The position numbers were made by a program, and so were the translations under genes. Under the pieces are notes generated by a model, which was given only the letters and a program-made list of their open reading frames with translations, was not told the origin of the DNA and did no database searches. Positions 16,778-26,551 of a DNA stretch of 64,000 nucleotides are shown here, one piece after another; position 1 is the stretch's first letter; the number at the start of each line of letters is the position of its first letter. The DNA comes from Novosphingobium nitrogenifigens DSM 19370 (GTDB lineage Bacteria > Pseudomonadota > Alphaproteobacteria > Sphingomonadales > Sphingomonadaceae), in contig NZ_GL876935.1 of assembly GCF_000192575.1 (NCBI RefSeq), positions 26,894 through 90,893 on the forward strand, read 5' to 3'.

Positions 16778-17608
16778 TCAGGCGGGGACAACCTGCAGGA
16801 TGGAAAGTTCGACGGTCAACGTCTCGTCCGACTCCGCATCGCCAAAAGCAGTGAATGTCAGTCCCTTGACCGGCGCAGCCTCCACATAGTCGCGCCCCGT
16901 CGCAACACGAACGTATCGCGCGTCGGGGCAGACCGCATTGGCAACATCGAACCCGACCCAGCCAAGTCCTTCGACAAAGGCTTCGGCCCAGCCATGCCCG
17001 GCATCCTGCTCGACCCGGTCGTCCATCAGCAAGTACCCGCTGACATAGCGGGCAGGAATGCCCAGTGCCCGCGCGCTCGCGATGAAGACGTGGGCGTGAT
17101 CCTGACAGACGCCATGCCCGGCCGCCAGAACCGCTTCGGCAGAAGTCGCCACGTCAGTATGCCCGGTTTCATAGGCCACCGCGTCGCGGATCAGCGCGGT
17201 CAGAGCATGGAGCGTCGCCAGACGGTCACTCGTCGTCCTGTCCGCGAGCGCCTCGATCAAGGCCTCGATTTTCGGACCGACCTTGGTCAGTTCGGTTTCC
17301 CGCGTGAAATGCCAGAGCGGCAGATAACCGACGTGACGCCCGACAACCCCGGCCTCGTCAGTGGTATCGACGACACCGTGTGCACGGATCGTGACTTCCT
17401 CCACGCCCGGCGTAATCGCGACGAGCGTCACGCGATTGCCGTTTTCGTCGTCATAGCCGGCTTCGGCCCGGGCCCCGACCAGGTCGATAGCCCATTCAAC
17501 GACCGATTGCCCCTTCCCGGTGACCGGGGTCAGGCGCAATCGCTGCATGCCCTGCGTGATCGGCTGGGCAAAGCGGTAAGTGGTGACGTGATCGATGGCG
17601 AGGCGCAT
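16778..17608 (-). CDS. Transglutaminase-like protease-fold protein
   Basis: This 276-residue protein has an N-terminal beta domain (MRLAIDHVTTYRFAQPITQGMQRLRLTP) and a transglutaminase-like core with Cys168 (GHGVCQDHAHVF), His205 (DAGHGWAEAF) and Asp221 (GWVGFDVANAV). The fold may hydrolyse or form isopeptide bonds. Members next to alpha-E and ATP-grasp genes have been predicted to act on small peptide tags. The start is chosen at MRLAIDHV. The open frame up to 17980 overlaps the alpha-E gene and is not protein-like. It lies 23 bp after alpha-E. Confidence 0.9.
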   Translation of the reverse strand: MRLAIDHVTTYRFAQPITQGMQRLRLTPVTGKGQSVVEWAIDLVGARAEAGYDDENGNRVTLVAITPGVEEVTIRAHGVVDTTDEAGVVGRHVGYLPLWHFTRETELTKVGPKIEALIEALADRTTSDRLATLHALTALIRDAVAYETGHTDVATSAEAVLAAGHGVCQDHAHVFIASARALGIPARYVSGYLLMDDRVEQDAGHGWAEAFVEGLGWVGFDVANAVCPDARYVRVATGRDYVEAAPVKGLTFTAFGDAESDETLTVELSILQVVPA

Positions 17609-17631
17609 CCGCTGGTGTCCCGAGCCTGTGT

Positions 17632-18579
17632 TCAGTCGATGAAACGGTAATCGCGCTGGATCTGTTGCGCGAGACGATTGTTGCAGGCGAGGAAATCGCC
17701 GATGAACTCGTGCAGGCCCTGCTCGATCACCGCCTCGATCCCCGTCGCCAACAGCCGATCCTGGCATTCCCGCTGGATAGTCTGGGCATCCATCGTCGTG
17801 CCGTAATCGCGGGCGAGGTAATCCAGATTGGACCGCAACTTGCCGTAACAGAAGGCAAGGCTGCGCGGGAACCGCTCGTCGTGGATCAGGAACTCGGCAA
17901 TCCCCTTGGGATCCATCTGCCCGGCATTGAGCCAGCGATAGGCCCGCTCGCCCGCGACCGAGCGCAGCACATTTTCCCACTGCACGTTATCGAGGCTGGA
18001 CCCGACCGGAGAGAGGCTGGGCAACAGGACGTAATACTTGACGTCGAGAATACGGGCCGTGTTGTCCGCCCGTTCGATGAACGTCCCCAGCCGCGCGAAA
18101 TTGTAGATGTCGTTGCGCAGCATGGTGCCTTCCATCGCGCCGCGCACCTGGGTCGACTGGCGACGGATGGTGTCGAGCACATCCCCCAGCCGCGTCTCGT
18201 TGACCGTGCGGCCGAGGATCTCCTTCAACAGCATCCAGCTTTCGTTGACCGCTTCCCACACTTCGCGGGTAATGACGGTGCGCACCATGCGCGCATTGGT
18301 CCGCGCCGCCTCGATCATCGCCAGAACGCTGGCCGGATTGCCCTTGTCGCGCAGCACGAAGTTGAACACCTGAGCGCCCTGATACTCGGTGCCGCAGGCT
18401 TCCTCGAAATCCTCCTGCATGCCGAGCGTGGTCACGACCGAGCGCCATTCCTCGCGCGCGTCGCGGCTGTCGCGGGTAAGCGCCATGCGGAACCCGGCGT
18501 CAACCAGTCGCGCCGTGTTCTCGGCACGCTCAAGATACCGGAACAGCCAGAAAATCCCGTTCGCCGATCTGCCTAGCAT
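17632..18579 (-). CDS. Alpha-E domain protein (DUF403)
   Basis: This all-helical protein of 315 residues begins MLGRSANGIFWLFRYLERAENTARLVD, which is the hallmark start of the alpha-E (DUF403) family. The C-terminus has QRDYRFID. The biochemical role is unknown. Genes of this family nearly always sit beside a circularly permuted ATP-grasp gene, and often beside transglutaminase and Anbu genes, as here. It probably forms a complex with the ATP-grasp enzyme. Confidence 0.92.
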   Translation of the reverse strand: MLGRSANGIFWLFRYLERAENTARLVDAGFRMALTRDSRDAREEWRSVVTTLGMQEDFEEACGTEYQGAQVFNFVLRDKGNPASVLAMIEAARTNARMVRTVITREVWEAVNESWMLLKEILGRTVNETRLGDVLDTIRRQSTQVRGAMEGTMLRNDIYNFARLGTFIERADNTARILDVKYYVLLPSLSPVGSSLDNVQWENVLRSVAGERAYRWLNAGQMDPKGIAEFLIHDERFPRSLAFCYGKLRSNLDYLARDYGTTMDAQTIQRECQDRLLATGIEAVIEQGLHEFIGDFLACNNRLAQQIQRDYRFID

Positions 18580-18670
18580 GCCTTGTTCCCGGTCCTGTAC
18601 GCCTCACCGCACGCATGGCCTTGGCCGCGCGCCTGTTCGGGGATGCCCCCGCGATGCCGTGCCCGCGCCA

Positions 18671-20104
18671 TCAGTCGTCGAGCACCCAGCTGTCCTTGGT
18701 CCCCCCGCCCTGCGACGAGTTGACCACGAGCGAGCCTTTCTTGAGCGCGACGCGCGTCAGGCCACCGGGCGTGATGTCGATCCCGTGCGGGCTGACCAGC
18801 ACGAAAGGCCGCAAGTCCACGTGACGCGGCGCCAACCCCGCCTTGGTAAAAATCGGCACGGTCGACAGCGACAGCGTCGGCTGGGCAATGTAATTGTCCG
18901 GACGCGCGCGCAACTTGGCCTCGAACGCGGCGATTTCCTTTTTCGAGGACGTCGGCCCGATCAACATGCCGTAGCCGCCCGACCCGTGCACTTCCTTGAC
19001 CACCAGTTCGGACAAATTGTCGAGAACATAGGCCAGCGCATCGGGTTCCGAACAACGCCAGGTCGGCACGTTCGACAGGATCGGCTTTTCCCCGGTATAG
19101 AATTCGACGATCTCGGGCATGAAGCTGTAGATCGCCTTGTCGTCGGAAATGCCCGTCCCCGGCGCATTGGCGATGGTGACACCGCCCGAGCGATAGACGT
19201 CCATGATCCCGGCAACGCCCAGAACGCTGCTCGAATTGAACGAGAGCGGATCGAGGAATTCATCGTCGACCCGGCGATAGATCACGTCGACCGGCTGCCA
19301 CCCCTTGGTCGTGCGCATGGCGATACGCCCGTTCTCGACCTTGAGATCGCTGCCTTCGACGAGTTCGGCGCCCATCTGGTCAGCCAGGAACGCATGTTCG
19401 AAATAGGCCGAATTGTAGATCCCGGGCGTCAGCACCGCGACAGTCGGCTTGTCCCCGGCAAAGGCCGCCGGAGCACAGGCTGCCAGACTGCGCGCAAGAC
19501 GGCGCGGATAGTCCGACACTTCCCGCACCCGCACCCGGGTGAACAGTTCGGGGAACATCGCCATCATCGTCTCGCGGTTCTCCAGCATGTAGGAGACCCC
19601 CGAGGGCGTACGGGCGTTGTCTTCGAGAACCATGAAATCATCCTCGCCCACGCGGACGAGGTCGATGCCGACGATGTGGGTATAGACCCCGCCGGGCGGC
19701 GTGAAGCCGGCCATCTGTGCCAGATAGGCCGCGTTGTCGCGCAAGAGGCGTTCGGGCAGGCGTCCGGAACGGACGATTTCCTGACGATGATAAAGGTCGT
19801 GGAGAAAGGCGTTGAGTGCCCGGACGCGCTGTTCGATCCCGCGCGACAGCTTGCGCCATTGGTTCGCGGTGATGATGCGCGGCACCGGATCGAACGGGAT
19901 CAGCCGTTCTTCAGCATCGGCGGCGCCATAGACGTTGAAAGTGATCCCCGTGCGACGAAAGAACGCCTCTGCCTCGATCCCTTTCCGTTTCAGAAGTCCG
20001 GGTGGCTGCTCGTCCAGCCAGTCGGAATAACCGGCATAGGCGGCGCGCACCGAACCATCGGCATCGAGCATCTCGTCATAGGACGAGGGCGAGGTTCTTT
20101 TCAT
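18671..20104 (-). CDS. Circularly permuted ATP-grasp type 2 enzyme
   Basis: At 477 aa it matches the DUF404/DUF407 circularly permuted ATP-grasp family. Characteristic stretches are GVYTHIVGIDLVRVGEDDFMVLEDNARTPSG, VDVIYRRVDDEFLDP, NAPGTGISDDKAIYSFMPEIV and ELVVKEVHGSGGYGMLIGP. ATP-grasp enzymes join carboxylates to amines or thiols through acyl phosphates, so a peptide-bond ligase is expected. The product is unknown. The start at 20104 (MKRTSPSSYDEML) is preferred, although the frame opens at 20206. It is the first gene of the Anbu group. Confidence 0.9.
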   Translation of the reverse strand: MKRTSPSSYDEMLDADGSVRAAYAGYSDWLDEQPPGLLKRKGIEAEAFFRRTGITFNVYGAADAEERLIPFDPVPRIITANQWRKLSRGIEQRVRALNAFLHDLYHRQEIVRSGRLPERLLRDNAAYLAQMAGFTPPGGVYTHIVGIDLVRVGEDDFMVLEDNARTPSGVSYMLENRETMMAMFPELFTRVRVREVSDYPRRLARSLAACAPAAFAGDKPTVAVLTPGIYNSAYFEHAFLADQMGAELVEGSDLKVENGRIAMRTTKGWQPVDVIYRRVDDEFLDPLSFNSSSVLGVAGIMDVYRSGGVTIANAPGTGISDDKAIYSFMPEIVEFYTGEKPILSNVPTWRCSEPDALAYVLDNLSELVVKEVHGSGGYGMLIGPTSSKKEIAAFEAKLRARPDNYIAQPTLSLSTVPIFTKAGLAPRHVDLRPFVLVSPHGIDITPGGLTRVALKKGSLVVNSSQGGGTKDSWVLDD

Positions 20105-20336
20105 AGGCTCATCCCGTCTGGACCTCATTGCTTGCACAGGATTTGCCTCCCCGCAAGCGTTCCTGCTGCACCGGCAAAACAAATCGGCGCATGACAAATC
20201 AGACAATCATCGTCGCGCTTTTCCTCCTTTGCCGTTTAACCATGCCAAGCAGCCGGAGAGCCGCAACGCCCTTTTTGGCAAATGGGGATGTTTTCCCCAG
20301 TTATGATGCAAATTGTCCCAAGTCGGAGGCAAATAG

Positions 20337-21653
20337 TCAGCTCACGGCTCTTCGCCCCGCGCCATGCCGCCGGGCCAGAACCGCAACAAAAACCAATGCA
20401 GCCACCTGCGCCGCAACCAGCCCCCAGAACCCCGCACGAAAGCTGCCCGTCGCATCCCGCGCCATGCCCCACAGGATCGGTCCGACAAAGGCGCCCGTCT
20501 GGGCCATGGTGTTCACCATCGCGGTTGCCACCGCCATTTCCCCCGGCACGACCAGATCGGTGCACAGCATCCACATCGACAACGTGACCGACCCCCAGGC
20601 CAACACATAGCAACCATAGCCGATGAGGCCCGCCGTCTTCCCGGAAAAGAGCGCAAAGGACATGTATCCCGCCAGCACGATCAGCGCACTGATCGCCAGA
20701 AACGGCATCCGCGTCCCCACCCGGTCCGACGCCCACCCGGTCAGCAGCATCCCGGCGGCTCCCGCAAGACCTCCCGCACTCACGAGATAGCCCACGCTTG
20801 GCGTCGACCATCCCGTCGTCAGTGCCAGAATCTGCGGCTCGGACAAAGTGAACGTGAAATAAGCCCCGCCGGTCAGGAACCCGACCATGCCAAGCAGGAG
20901 AACGGCCGGACGCCGCAACGCGACCAGCGGATGATGATGCCCCCGAGGCCCGGCTTCTGCCGCATCGCGGGCAAGCTCACCGGCCAACCAGGCCTTTTCC
21001 TCTTCGTTCAGCCAGTCGACCCTGTCCGGCCCGTCGGGAAGCAACCACAGCACCAGCAAGCCGACGAGAACGGCGGGCAACCCCTCCACGCAGAACAGCC
21101 ATTGCCAGCCTTTGAGCCCGGCAACCCCGTCGAGCGCGAGGAGCCAGACCGAAACCACCCCCATGACCACGCGCGTCAGGGGACCGGAAATATAGAACCG
21201 GCTGATCGCCCTTCCCCGCGCCGCCCGGGGGAACCACAGCGACAGGTAAAAGATCACCCCGGGAAAGAACCCCGCCTCGGCAAGACCCAGCAGAAACCGC
21301 AGGACGTAAAAGGTCGTCGCATTGCGCACGAACATCATCGCTGCCGCGATCACCCCCCAGGTGATCATGATCCGCGCGATCCACAACCTTGCCCCCACGC
21401 GTTCGAGCAGGATGTTGGAGGGCACCTCGAACAGCGCATAGGAGAGGAAGAACACCCCGCCGCCGATGCCGTAGACCGTCGCGCTGAACCCCAGGTCGGC
21501 ATTCATCGTGCGCGCCGCGAAACTGATGTTCGAGCGATCCATGAATGCGACGAGATAGGCGAGGCCCAGCAGGGGAATGATCCGCCACCCCGCCCGCGCA
21601 AGCACTGCCCCGCCGTCGACCCGCTTCGAATCCTCCACCGTCCTGCCGCTCAC
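20337..21653 (-). CDS. MFS transporter, anion/cation symporter type
   Basis: The protein has about 12 membrane helices and opens with WRIIPLLGLAYLVAFMDRSNISFAARTMNADLGFS, the signature of the ACS family (phthalate, tartrate and hexuronate permeases). Other family cues are FFLSYALFEVPSNILLERVGAR and LRFLLGLAEAGFFPGVIFYLSLWFPRAARGRA. It probably imports an organic acid by proton symport. The GTG at 21653 has GGGGAAAAC in front. An upstream ATG at 21713 would add 20 residues. Confidence 0.85.
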   Translation of the reverse strand: MSGRTVEDSKRVDGGAVLARAGWRIIPLLGLAYLVAFMDRSNISFAARTMNADLGFSATVYGIGGGVFFLSYALFEVPSNILLERVGARLWIARIMITWGVIAAAMMFVRNATTFYVLRFLLGLAEAGFFPGVIFYLSLWFPRAARGRAISRFYISGPLTRVVMGVVSVWLLALDGVAGLKGWQWLFCVEGLPAVLVGLLVLWLLPDGPDRVDWLNEEEKAWLAGELARDAAEAGPRGHHHPLVALRRPAVLLLGMVGFLTGGAYFTFTLSEPQILALTTGWSTPSVGYLVSAGGLAGAAGMLLTGWASDRVGTRMPFLAISALIVLAGYMSFALFSGKTAGLIGYGCYVLAWGSVTLSMWMLCTDLVVPGEMAVATAMVNTMAQTGAFVGPILWGMARDATGSFRAGFWGLVAAQVAALVFVAVLARRHGAGRRAVS

Positions 21654-21750
21654 GTTTTCCCCACCGTGTCTCGTTTGGCGGGGACTATGGCGCGGCGGTG
21701 GCGTGCCTGCCAAGCGGCATTCGCACGACTCTTCTATGCGGCAGCGTTGA

Positions 21751-22608
21751 TCAGATGTTGTCCTGTCCGACCGTTGCGATCAACGCAGCGACCGTCCGGG
21801 ACACCTCGGGATGCCCGGCAAAGCCCAGATGGGTGCACCGCACCGGCAGGGCGACATCGCGTTCGCCCGGACGCCCGCATGAACTGCGCGGAGAAACGAT
21901 CCCGTCGCGCGGACTCCACAACGCGACCGTGGGCACCGGCGGCTTGTCCCCGAAACACCGGTCACCGACCGGCGGCGCATCGACCGGATGACCCGCAATG
22001 AACTGATAGGCGCGCCAGGCGTTGTTGGCGCGGCGATCACCGGAAAACGGCGTCCCCATGGTGATCACCATGGCGACCGCTTCGGGATGGCGATGGGCAA
22101 TTTCGCGCGCGAACAGTCCGCCCAGACTCCATCCGACCAGAACCAGCGGCTGGCCTTCGCGGCGGGACAGTGTGACCACCCGTTCGCACAGACGCGTGAA
22201 ACGATCCTCGCTCGGTCCGAAATTGAAACCCAGCCCCCAGTCGCTGACGCGATGGCCGGCAGCTTCCAGTGCCTTGCCAAGTCCCCGCATCCGCGCCGGA
22301 TGCGTGCCGAAACCGGGCAGCAGCATGACCGCGCGCGCATGGACAGGCTCGCTCTCGCACGCCTCTTCGCGACGGCGCCCGGCGGCCCAGAGTTCATAAG
22401 GCGTCTTCAGTTCGGCCAGCAGGCGCGGCAAGGCCGGACCGCGCGCATCCGACGGGCGCGGCTGGAACGCGAGCGCGCCGCGTCTTTCGACTTCCCGCCC
22501 CCAGGCCGCGATCCGCGATCCGGCATCACGCAACGGCGCCAACCCGTCGACCACAGCCAACCGGGGCAAACCCATCCGGGGAAGAGGAAGTCGTTCGAGC
22601 ATCGTCAT
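21751..22608 (-). CDS. Alpha/beta-hydrolase (lipase/esterase-like)
   Basis: This 285-residue hydrolase has the nucleophile elbow GWSLGGLFAREIAHRHPEAV, a preceding FGTHPARMRGLGKALEAAGH segment, an acid in LWSPRDGIVSP and a histidine in THLGFAGHPEV. The order Ser-Asp-His is that of a canonical triad. No signal peptide is evident. Substrates may be acyl esters or amides. It runs in the same direction as the MFS gene with a gap of about 97 bp. Confidence 0.75.
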   Translation of the reverse strand: MTMLERLPLPRMGLPRLAVVDGLAPLRDAGSRIAAWGREVERRGALAFQPRPSDARGPALPRLLAELKTPYELWAAGRRREEACESEPVHARAVMLLPGFGTHPARMRGLGKALEAAGHRVSDWGLGFNFGPSEDRFTRLCERVVTLSRREGQPLVLVGWSLGGLFAREIAHRHPEAVAMVITMGTPFSGDRRANNAWRAYQFIAGHPVDAPPVGDRCFGDKPPVPTVALWSPRDGIVSPRSSCGRPGERDVALPVRCTHLGFAGHPEVSRTVAALIATVGQDNI

Positions 22609-22715
22609 GGTCTGCGCTCTGTCGGATCAACGCAGCATGAACACCAGCTATTTCGGATTGTTTCAAATTGATGTCAGAAATCTCCCACAGCACCATCATG
22701 GGAAAATTTTTTCCA

Positions 22716-23336
22716 TCACTCCCGAACATCGTCCGGCTTGCACTCCCCGACATGACGGGACTCGGCAACAACGTGCATTTTCATGGCCTTGCCTGCCATT
22801 CCATCCTCGGGCCCCATCGTGCTGCCGACGTTGATGTCCATGGTATAGCTGTCGGGAGTATAGACGCCGTTCATTGTGACGGTGCTGTGCCCGTGCTCTC
22901 CGGAACAGACGAGATTCGCGGCAATCTTGCCCCCGCCCATCGAGAAATCCTTGTAGCGGCAGTCCTTGTTCTCCTTGCCGAAGAACTCGGCATCGGGCTT
23001 GGCCGCCTTTTCCGGTGTAAGGCAATTGCGCGTCTTGTTGGCTTCGCCCGTCGCCCGCGCCGTCATCGCCTGCTTCATGGCATCGGCCATTTCGGGCGGC
23101 ATCCCCTCGACCGAAACGTCCATTGTCCGGATCGTGGTTTCCCAGGCGCCGGGATGAAACTGGATCCCGGCCTGCGCGACTTTGGCCCCGACTTCGCCGA
23201 CCGTCGCATTCTGCGCCTCGACAGTCTTGCGCTGCCCACAAGCCCCCAGCACCACCACACCCGCGACCAGCACGGCGATCGTCGACACTTTCGTTGCCCA
23301 ATCTCTCGTTGTCTGGCCCCTCATTGTCTGCCCCAT
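22716..23336 (-). CDS. DUF3617-type lipoprotein
   Basis: This 206-residue protein has a lipobox (VVVLGACG) and a DUF3617-like domain: QFHPGAWETTIRTMDVSVEGMPPEMADAM, then KTRNCLTPEKAAKP, CRYKDFSMGGGKIAANLVC and MNGVYTPDSYTMDINV. Conserved cysteines suggest disulfides in the periplasm. The function of the family is unknown. The start at MGQTM is chosen because a G-rich stretch precedes it. Upstream in-frame residues to 23405 are unlikely. It is divergent from uvrB. Confidence 0.78.
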   Translation of the reverse strand: MGQTMRGQTTRDWATKVSTIAVLVAGVVVLGACGQRKTVEAQNATVGEVGAKVAQAGIQFHPGAWETTIRTMDVSVEGMPPEMADAMKQAMTARATGEANKTRNCLTPEKAAKPDAEFFGKENKDCRYKDFSMGGGKIAANLVCSGEHGHSTVTMNGVYTPDSYTMDINVGSTMGPEDGMAGKAMKMHVVAESRHVGECKPDDVRE

Positions 23337-23437
23337 GAGTCGTACCCCCTTTTTCCCGCGTCCGGCATAGCAGAAAACCACGCGCGCCCCTCGCTCCGAT
23401 TGCACAAGCGGGAACCATTCCCCATATTGCCGTCATC

Positions 23438-25630
23438 ATGGCAGAACTCGTCATTCGCAGGGGGCTTGCCGAGCCCGACACCACGGGCACGTTCGTGCCG
23501 CACAAGCCGCATCGGCCGGAAAAGTCGGAAGGCGGGAAGCCTTTCACCGTCGTGTCCGACTATCAGCCCAGCGGCGACCAGCCGACCGCAATCGCCGATC
23601 TCGTCGCCTCGATCGAGGATGACGACCGCACGCAAGTGCTGCTTGGCGTCACCGGCTCGGGCAAGACCTTTACCATGGCCAAAGTGATCGAGGCGGTGCA
23701 GCGCCCCGCGCTGATCCTTGCCCCCAACAAGATCCTCGCGGCGCAACTCTACGGCGAATTCAAGAGCTTCTTCCCCGACAACGCCGTCGAATATTTCGTC
23801 TCGTACTACGACTATTACCAGCCCGAGGCCTATGTGCCGCGTTCGGACACCTACATCGAGAAGGAAAGCTCGGTGAACGAGGCGATCGACCGCATGCGCC
23901 ACTCGGCCACGCGCGCCTTGCTCGAACGCGACGACGTCATCATCGTCGCCTCGGTCTCGTGCCTTTACGGCATCGGCTCGGTCGAAACCTATTCGGCCAT
24001 GGTCTTCGATCTCAAGAAAGGCGACACCGTCGACAGCCGCGAGATCATCCGCAAGCTGGTCGCCCTGCAATACAAGCGCAACGACCATGCCTTTGCCCGC
24101 GGGTCGTTCCGCGTGCGCGGTGACAATCTCGAAATCTTCCCCTCGCACTATGAAGACATGGCCTGGCGCGTCAGCTTCTTCGGAGACGAGATCGAGGAAA
24201 TCGCCGAGTTCGACCCTCTGACCGGCAAGGCGGGCGCGCGGCTGGACCGTGTGCGCGTCTACGCCAATTCGCACCACGTCACTCCCGGCCCCACACTCAA
24301 GCAGGCGATGGACGCGATCCGTTTCGAACTGTCTGAACGGCTCAAGGAACTGACTTCCGAAGGACACCTGCTCGAAGCGCAACGGCTGGAACAGCGCACC
24401 AATTTCGATCTAGAAATGATGGCCGCGACGGGATCGTGCGCGGGGATCGAGAATTACAGCCGCTTCCTGACCGGGCGCCTGCCGGGCGAACCGCCGCCGA
24501 CCCTGTTCGAATACCTGCCCGAGAACGCGCTGCTGTTCATCGACGAAAGCCACCAGACGATCCCGCAGATCGGGGCGATGGCGCGAGGCGACCATCGGCG
24601 CAAGATCACGCTCGCCGAATATGGCTTTCGCCTGCCCAGTTGCATCGACAACCGCCCCCTGCGCTTCAACGAATGGGACGCCATGCGTCCGCAGACGGTG
24701 GCCGTCTCGGCAACGCCCGGCTCATGGGAAATGGAACAGTCGGGCGGAGTCTTTGCCGAACAGGTGATCCGCCCCACCGGCCTGATCGATCCGCCGGTCT
24801 TCATCCGCCCGGTCGAGGATCAGGTGCAGGACTGCATCGCCGAATGCCGCGCCACCGCCGAAAAGGGCTATCGCACGCTGGTCACCACCTTGACCAAGCG
24901 CATGGCCGAGGACCTGACCGAATTCATGCACGAAGCGGGCCTCAGAGTCCGCTACATGCATTCGGACGTCGAAACGCTCGAGCGCATCGAACTGATCCGC
25001 GACTTGCGGCTGGGCGTCTATGACGTGCTTGTCGGCATCAACCTGCTGCGCGAAGGGCTCGACATTCCCGAATGCGGCCTCGTGTGCATTCTCGACGCGG
25101 ACAAGGAAGGCTTCCTCCGTTCGGAAACCAGCCTGATCCAGACCATCGGCCGCGCCGCGCGCAATGTCGATGGACGCGTGATCCTCTATGCCGACCGCAT
25201 GACCGGCTCGATGGAACGCGCGATTGCCGAAACCGATCGACGCCGGGCCCGGCAACAGGCCTATAACGAGGAACACGGCATCACCCCGGCGACGATCAAG
25301 CGTCAGATCGCCGACATCATCGCCGATACCGCGAGCCGCGACGGCGTCGTCGTGGAGCTGGAAGACGAGGAAACCACGCACCTCGTCGGCCACAACCTGC
25401 GCGCCTATATCGAGGATCTGGAAAAGCGCATGCGGGCCGCCGCCGCCGATCTGGAATTCGAGGAAGCCGGACGCCTGCGCGACGAGATCCGCAGGCTCGA
25501 AGCCAGCGAACTGGGCCTGCCCGAGCACGAGCACAAGGCTCCGATTGTCGGCCGCAGCAACGAGGGCAAGCCCGGAACCCGCAAGACCCGCTTCGGCAAA
25601 TCCCAACGCAAATGGGGGCAAAAGAAATGA
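23438..25630 (+). CDS. uvrB: Excinuclease ABC subunit B
   Basis: UvrB is the damage-verifying helicase-like subunit of nucleotide excision repair. At 730 aa it has Walker A GVTGSGKT (70-77), the beta-hairpin [12 protein letters not shown], the DESH box, the helicase motif [19 protein letters not shown], and a C-terminal UVR domain ([28 protein letters not shown]). All key parts are intact. A lipoprotein gene follows at once. Confidence 0.98.
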   Translation: MAELVIRRGLAEPDTTGTFVPHKPHRPEKSEGGKPFTVVSDYQPSGDQPTAIADLVASIEDDDRTQVLLGVTGSGKTFTMAKVIEAVQRPALILAPNKILAAQLYGEFKSFFPDNAVEYFVSYYDYYQPEAYVPRSDTYIEKESSVNEAIDRMRHSATRALLERDDVIIVASVSCLYGIGSVETYSAMVFDLKKGDTVDSREIIRKLVALQYKRNDHAFARGSFRVRGDNLEIFPSHYEDMAWRVSFFGDEIEEIAEFDPLTGKAGARLDRVRVYANSHHVTPGPTLKQAMDAIRFELSERLKELTSEGHLLEAQRLEQRTNFDLEMMAATGSCAGIENYSRFLTGRLPGEPPPTLFEYLPENALLFIDESHQTIPQIGAMARGDHRRKITLAEYGFRLPSCIDNRPLRFNEWDAMRPQTVAVSATPGSWEMEQSGGVFAEQVIRPTGLIDPPVFIRPVEDQVQDCIAECRATAEKGYRTLVTTLTKRMAEDLTEFMHEAGLRVRYMHSDVETLERIELIRDLRLGVYDVLVGINLLREGLDIPECGLVCILDADKEGFLRSETSLIQTIGRAARNVDGRVILYADRMTGSMERAIAETDRRRARQQAYNEEHGITPATIKRQIADIIADTASRDGVVVELEDEETTHLVGHNLRAYIEDLEKRMRAAAADLEFEEAGRLRDEIRRLEASELGLPEHEHKAPIVGRSNEGKPGTRKTRFGKSQRKWGQKK

Positions 25631-25686
25631 CGACAGGGTCAACGAGGGGGCCTTCCCCGGCTTGCGAACACCCCGACAGAGGGGGT

Positions 25687-26268
25687 ATGAATTTCGCCGT
25701 GACGACTTCCATGCCTTCTCGCCGCCTTGCGGCTGCCCTTTTGCTGGCTCTTCCCGCCGCACTCACGCTCGGCGCCTGTTCGCGCGTGGTTCCTGCGGCC
25801 AAGGCGCAGGCAGAGGAAGGCCCGCTCGACGCGCGACGGCTGGAACTTCCCGCCAACGAAGCTCCGCCCGCCCCCGCCAATGCCGACGGCAAGGCAAGCT
25901 GGTCGCTCGAGGGCAACACTGCCCGCTTCGGCGTTGCGGGGACCGATCCCCTGCTCACACTCGCCTGTGCAAACGGACAACTGGTCATCACTCGCCCGAT
26001 CGCGGCCGAAGTCGGCGCAAGCGCTCTCTTCGCGATCGAAGGCCCGCGCAAGATCATCCGCGTGCCCGTCGATGCCACCGCACTTCCCGGCCAGCGTGGC
26101 TATGTCTGGCAAGGCAGCCTGCCCGGCGCGGACAAGGACAACGACGTCTTCGACAGCCCGTTCACCGGCACGCTCCCCGGCGGCGGCCTGATCAAGGTCA
26201 CCGCAGGCGACGCCGCCCGCGAAATCGTCCGCCGCTGCCATGCCCAAGGCGCCGCGACCAAGGCGTGA
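25687..26268 (+). CDS. Putative lipoprotein of unknown function
   Basis: This protein of about 193 residues carries a lipobox (AALTLGACS). No family is recognised. The mature part is rich in Ala and Pro at the N-terminus, with beta-like stretches (GKASWSLEGNTARFGVAGTDPLLTLACANGQLVITRP) and a final RRCHAQ. Several starts are possible: 25627 (ATGA overlap with uvrB), 25687 and 25711. The signal sequence fits 25687 or 25711. A strong hairpin follows the stop. Confidence 0.65.
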   Translation: MNFAVTTSMPSRRLAAALLLALPAALTLGACSRVVPAAKAQAEEGPLDARRLELPANEAPPAPANADGKASWSLEGNTARFGVAGTDPLLTLACANGQLVITRPIAAEVGASALFAIEGPRKIIRVPVDATALPGQRGYVWQGSLPGADKDNDVFDSPFTGTLPGGGLIKVTAGDAAREIVRRCHAQGAATKA

Positions 26269-26304
26269 TTGTCTCAAATCATTCTGAAATTTTCGAATAA
26301 TACC

Positions 26305-26335
26305 AAGCTGCGGTGATCGTCTCTCACCGCAGCTT
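26305..26335 (+). terminator. Hairpin after the uvrB-lipoprotein unit
   Basis: AAGCTGCGGTGA and TCACCGCAGCTT form a perfect 12-bp stem with a seven-base loop. Only a short T stretch follows. Confidence 0.7.
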
Positions 26336-26502
26336 TGGATAAGTCAGGTATCGAAACCAGGCATTCAATCCTCGAAGTGCGCGAACGTTTGTCGAAATCC
26401 GACTACAGTTCCGCGTCGAAAACCAACCCTCCGCGCACCTGTATCTTTTATGCAATAGTCAAACCGCCCCAAGCATCGCGACACCGACAGGTTGTTGCGA
26501 AT

Positions 26503-26538
26503 GATACGAATTGCCCGCATCAAATGGCCATTCGTATC
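26503..26538 (+). promoter_or_regulatory. Inverted repeat in the leader of the TonB receptor gene
   Basis: GATACGAAT (26503-26511) and ATTCGTATC (26530-26538) are a perfect nine-base inverted repeat just upstream of the GGGGGA ribosome site. It could be an operator or a leader hairpin that affects translation. Confidence 0.45.
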
Positions 26539-26551
26539 TTTGGGGGACACG

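Noticed and set aside
18389..20194. A plus-strand open frame of about 601 codons opposite the alpha-E and ATP-grasp genes
   Set aside because: The ATP-grasp and alpha-E genes on the minus strand have strong family motifs. The plus frame does not.
20364..22001. A plus-strand open frame of about 545 codons opposite the MFS gene
   Set aside because: It is Arg/Pro/His-rich and antisense to an MFS protein with clear membrane helices.
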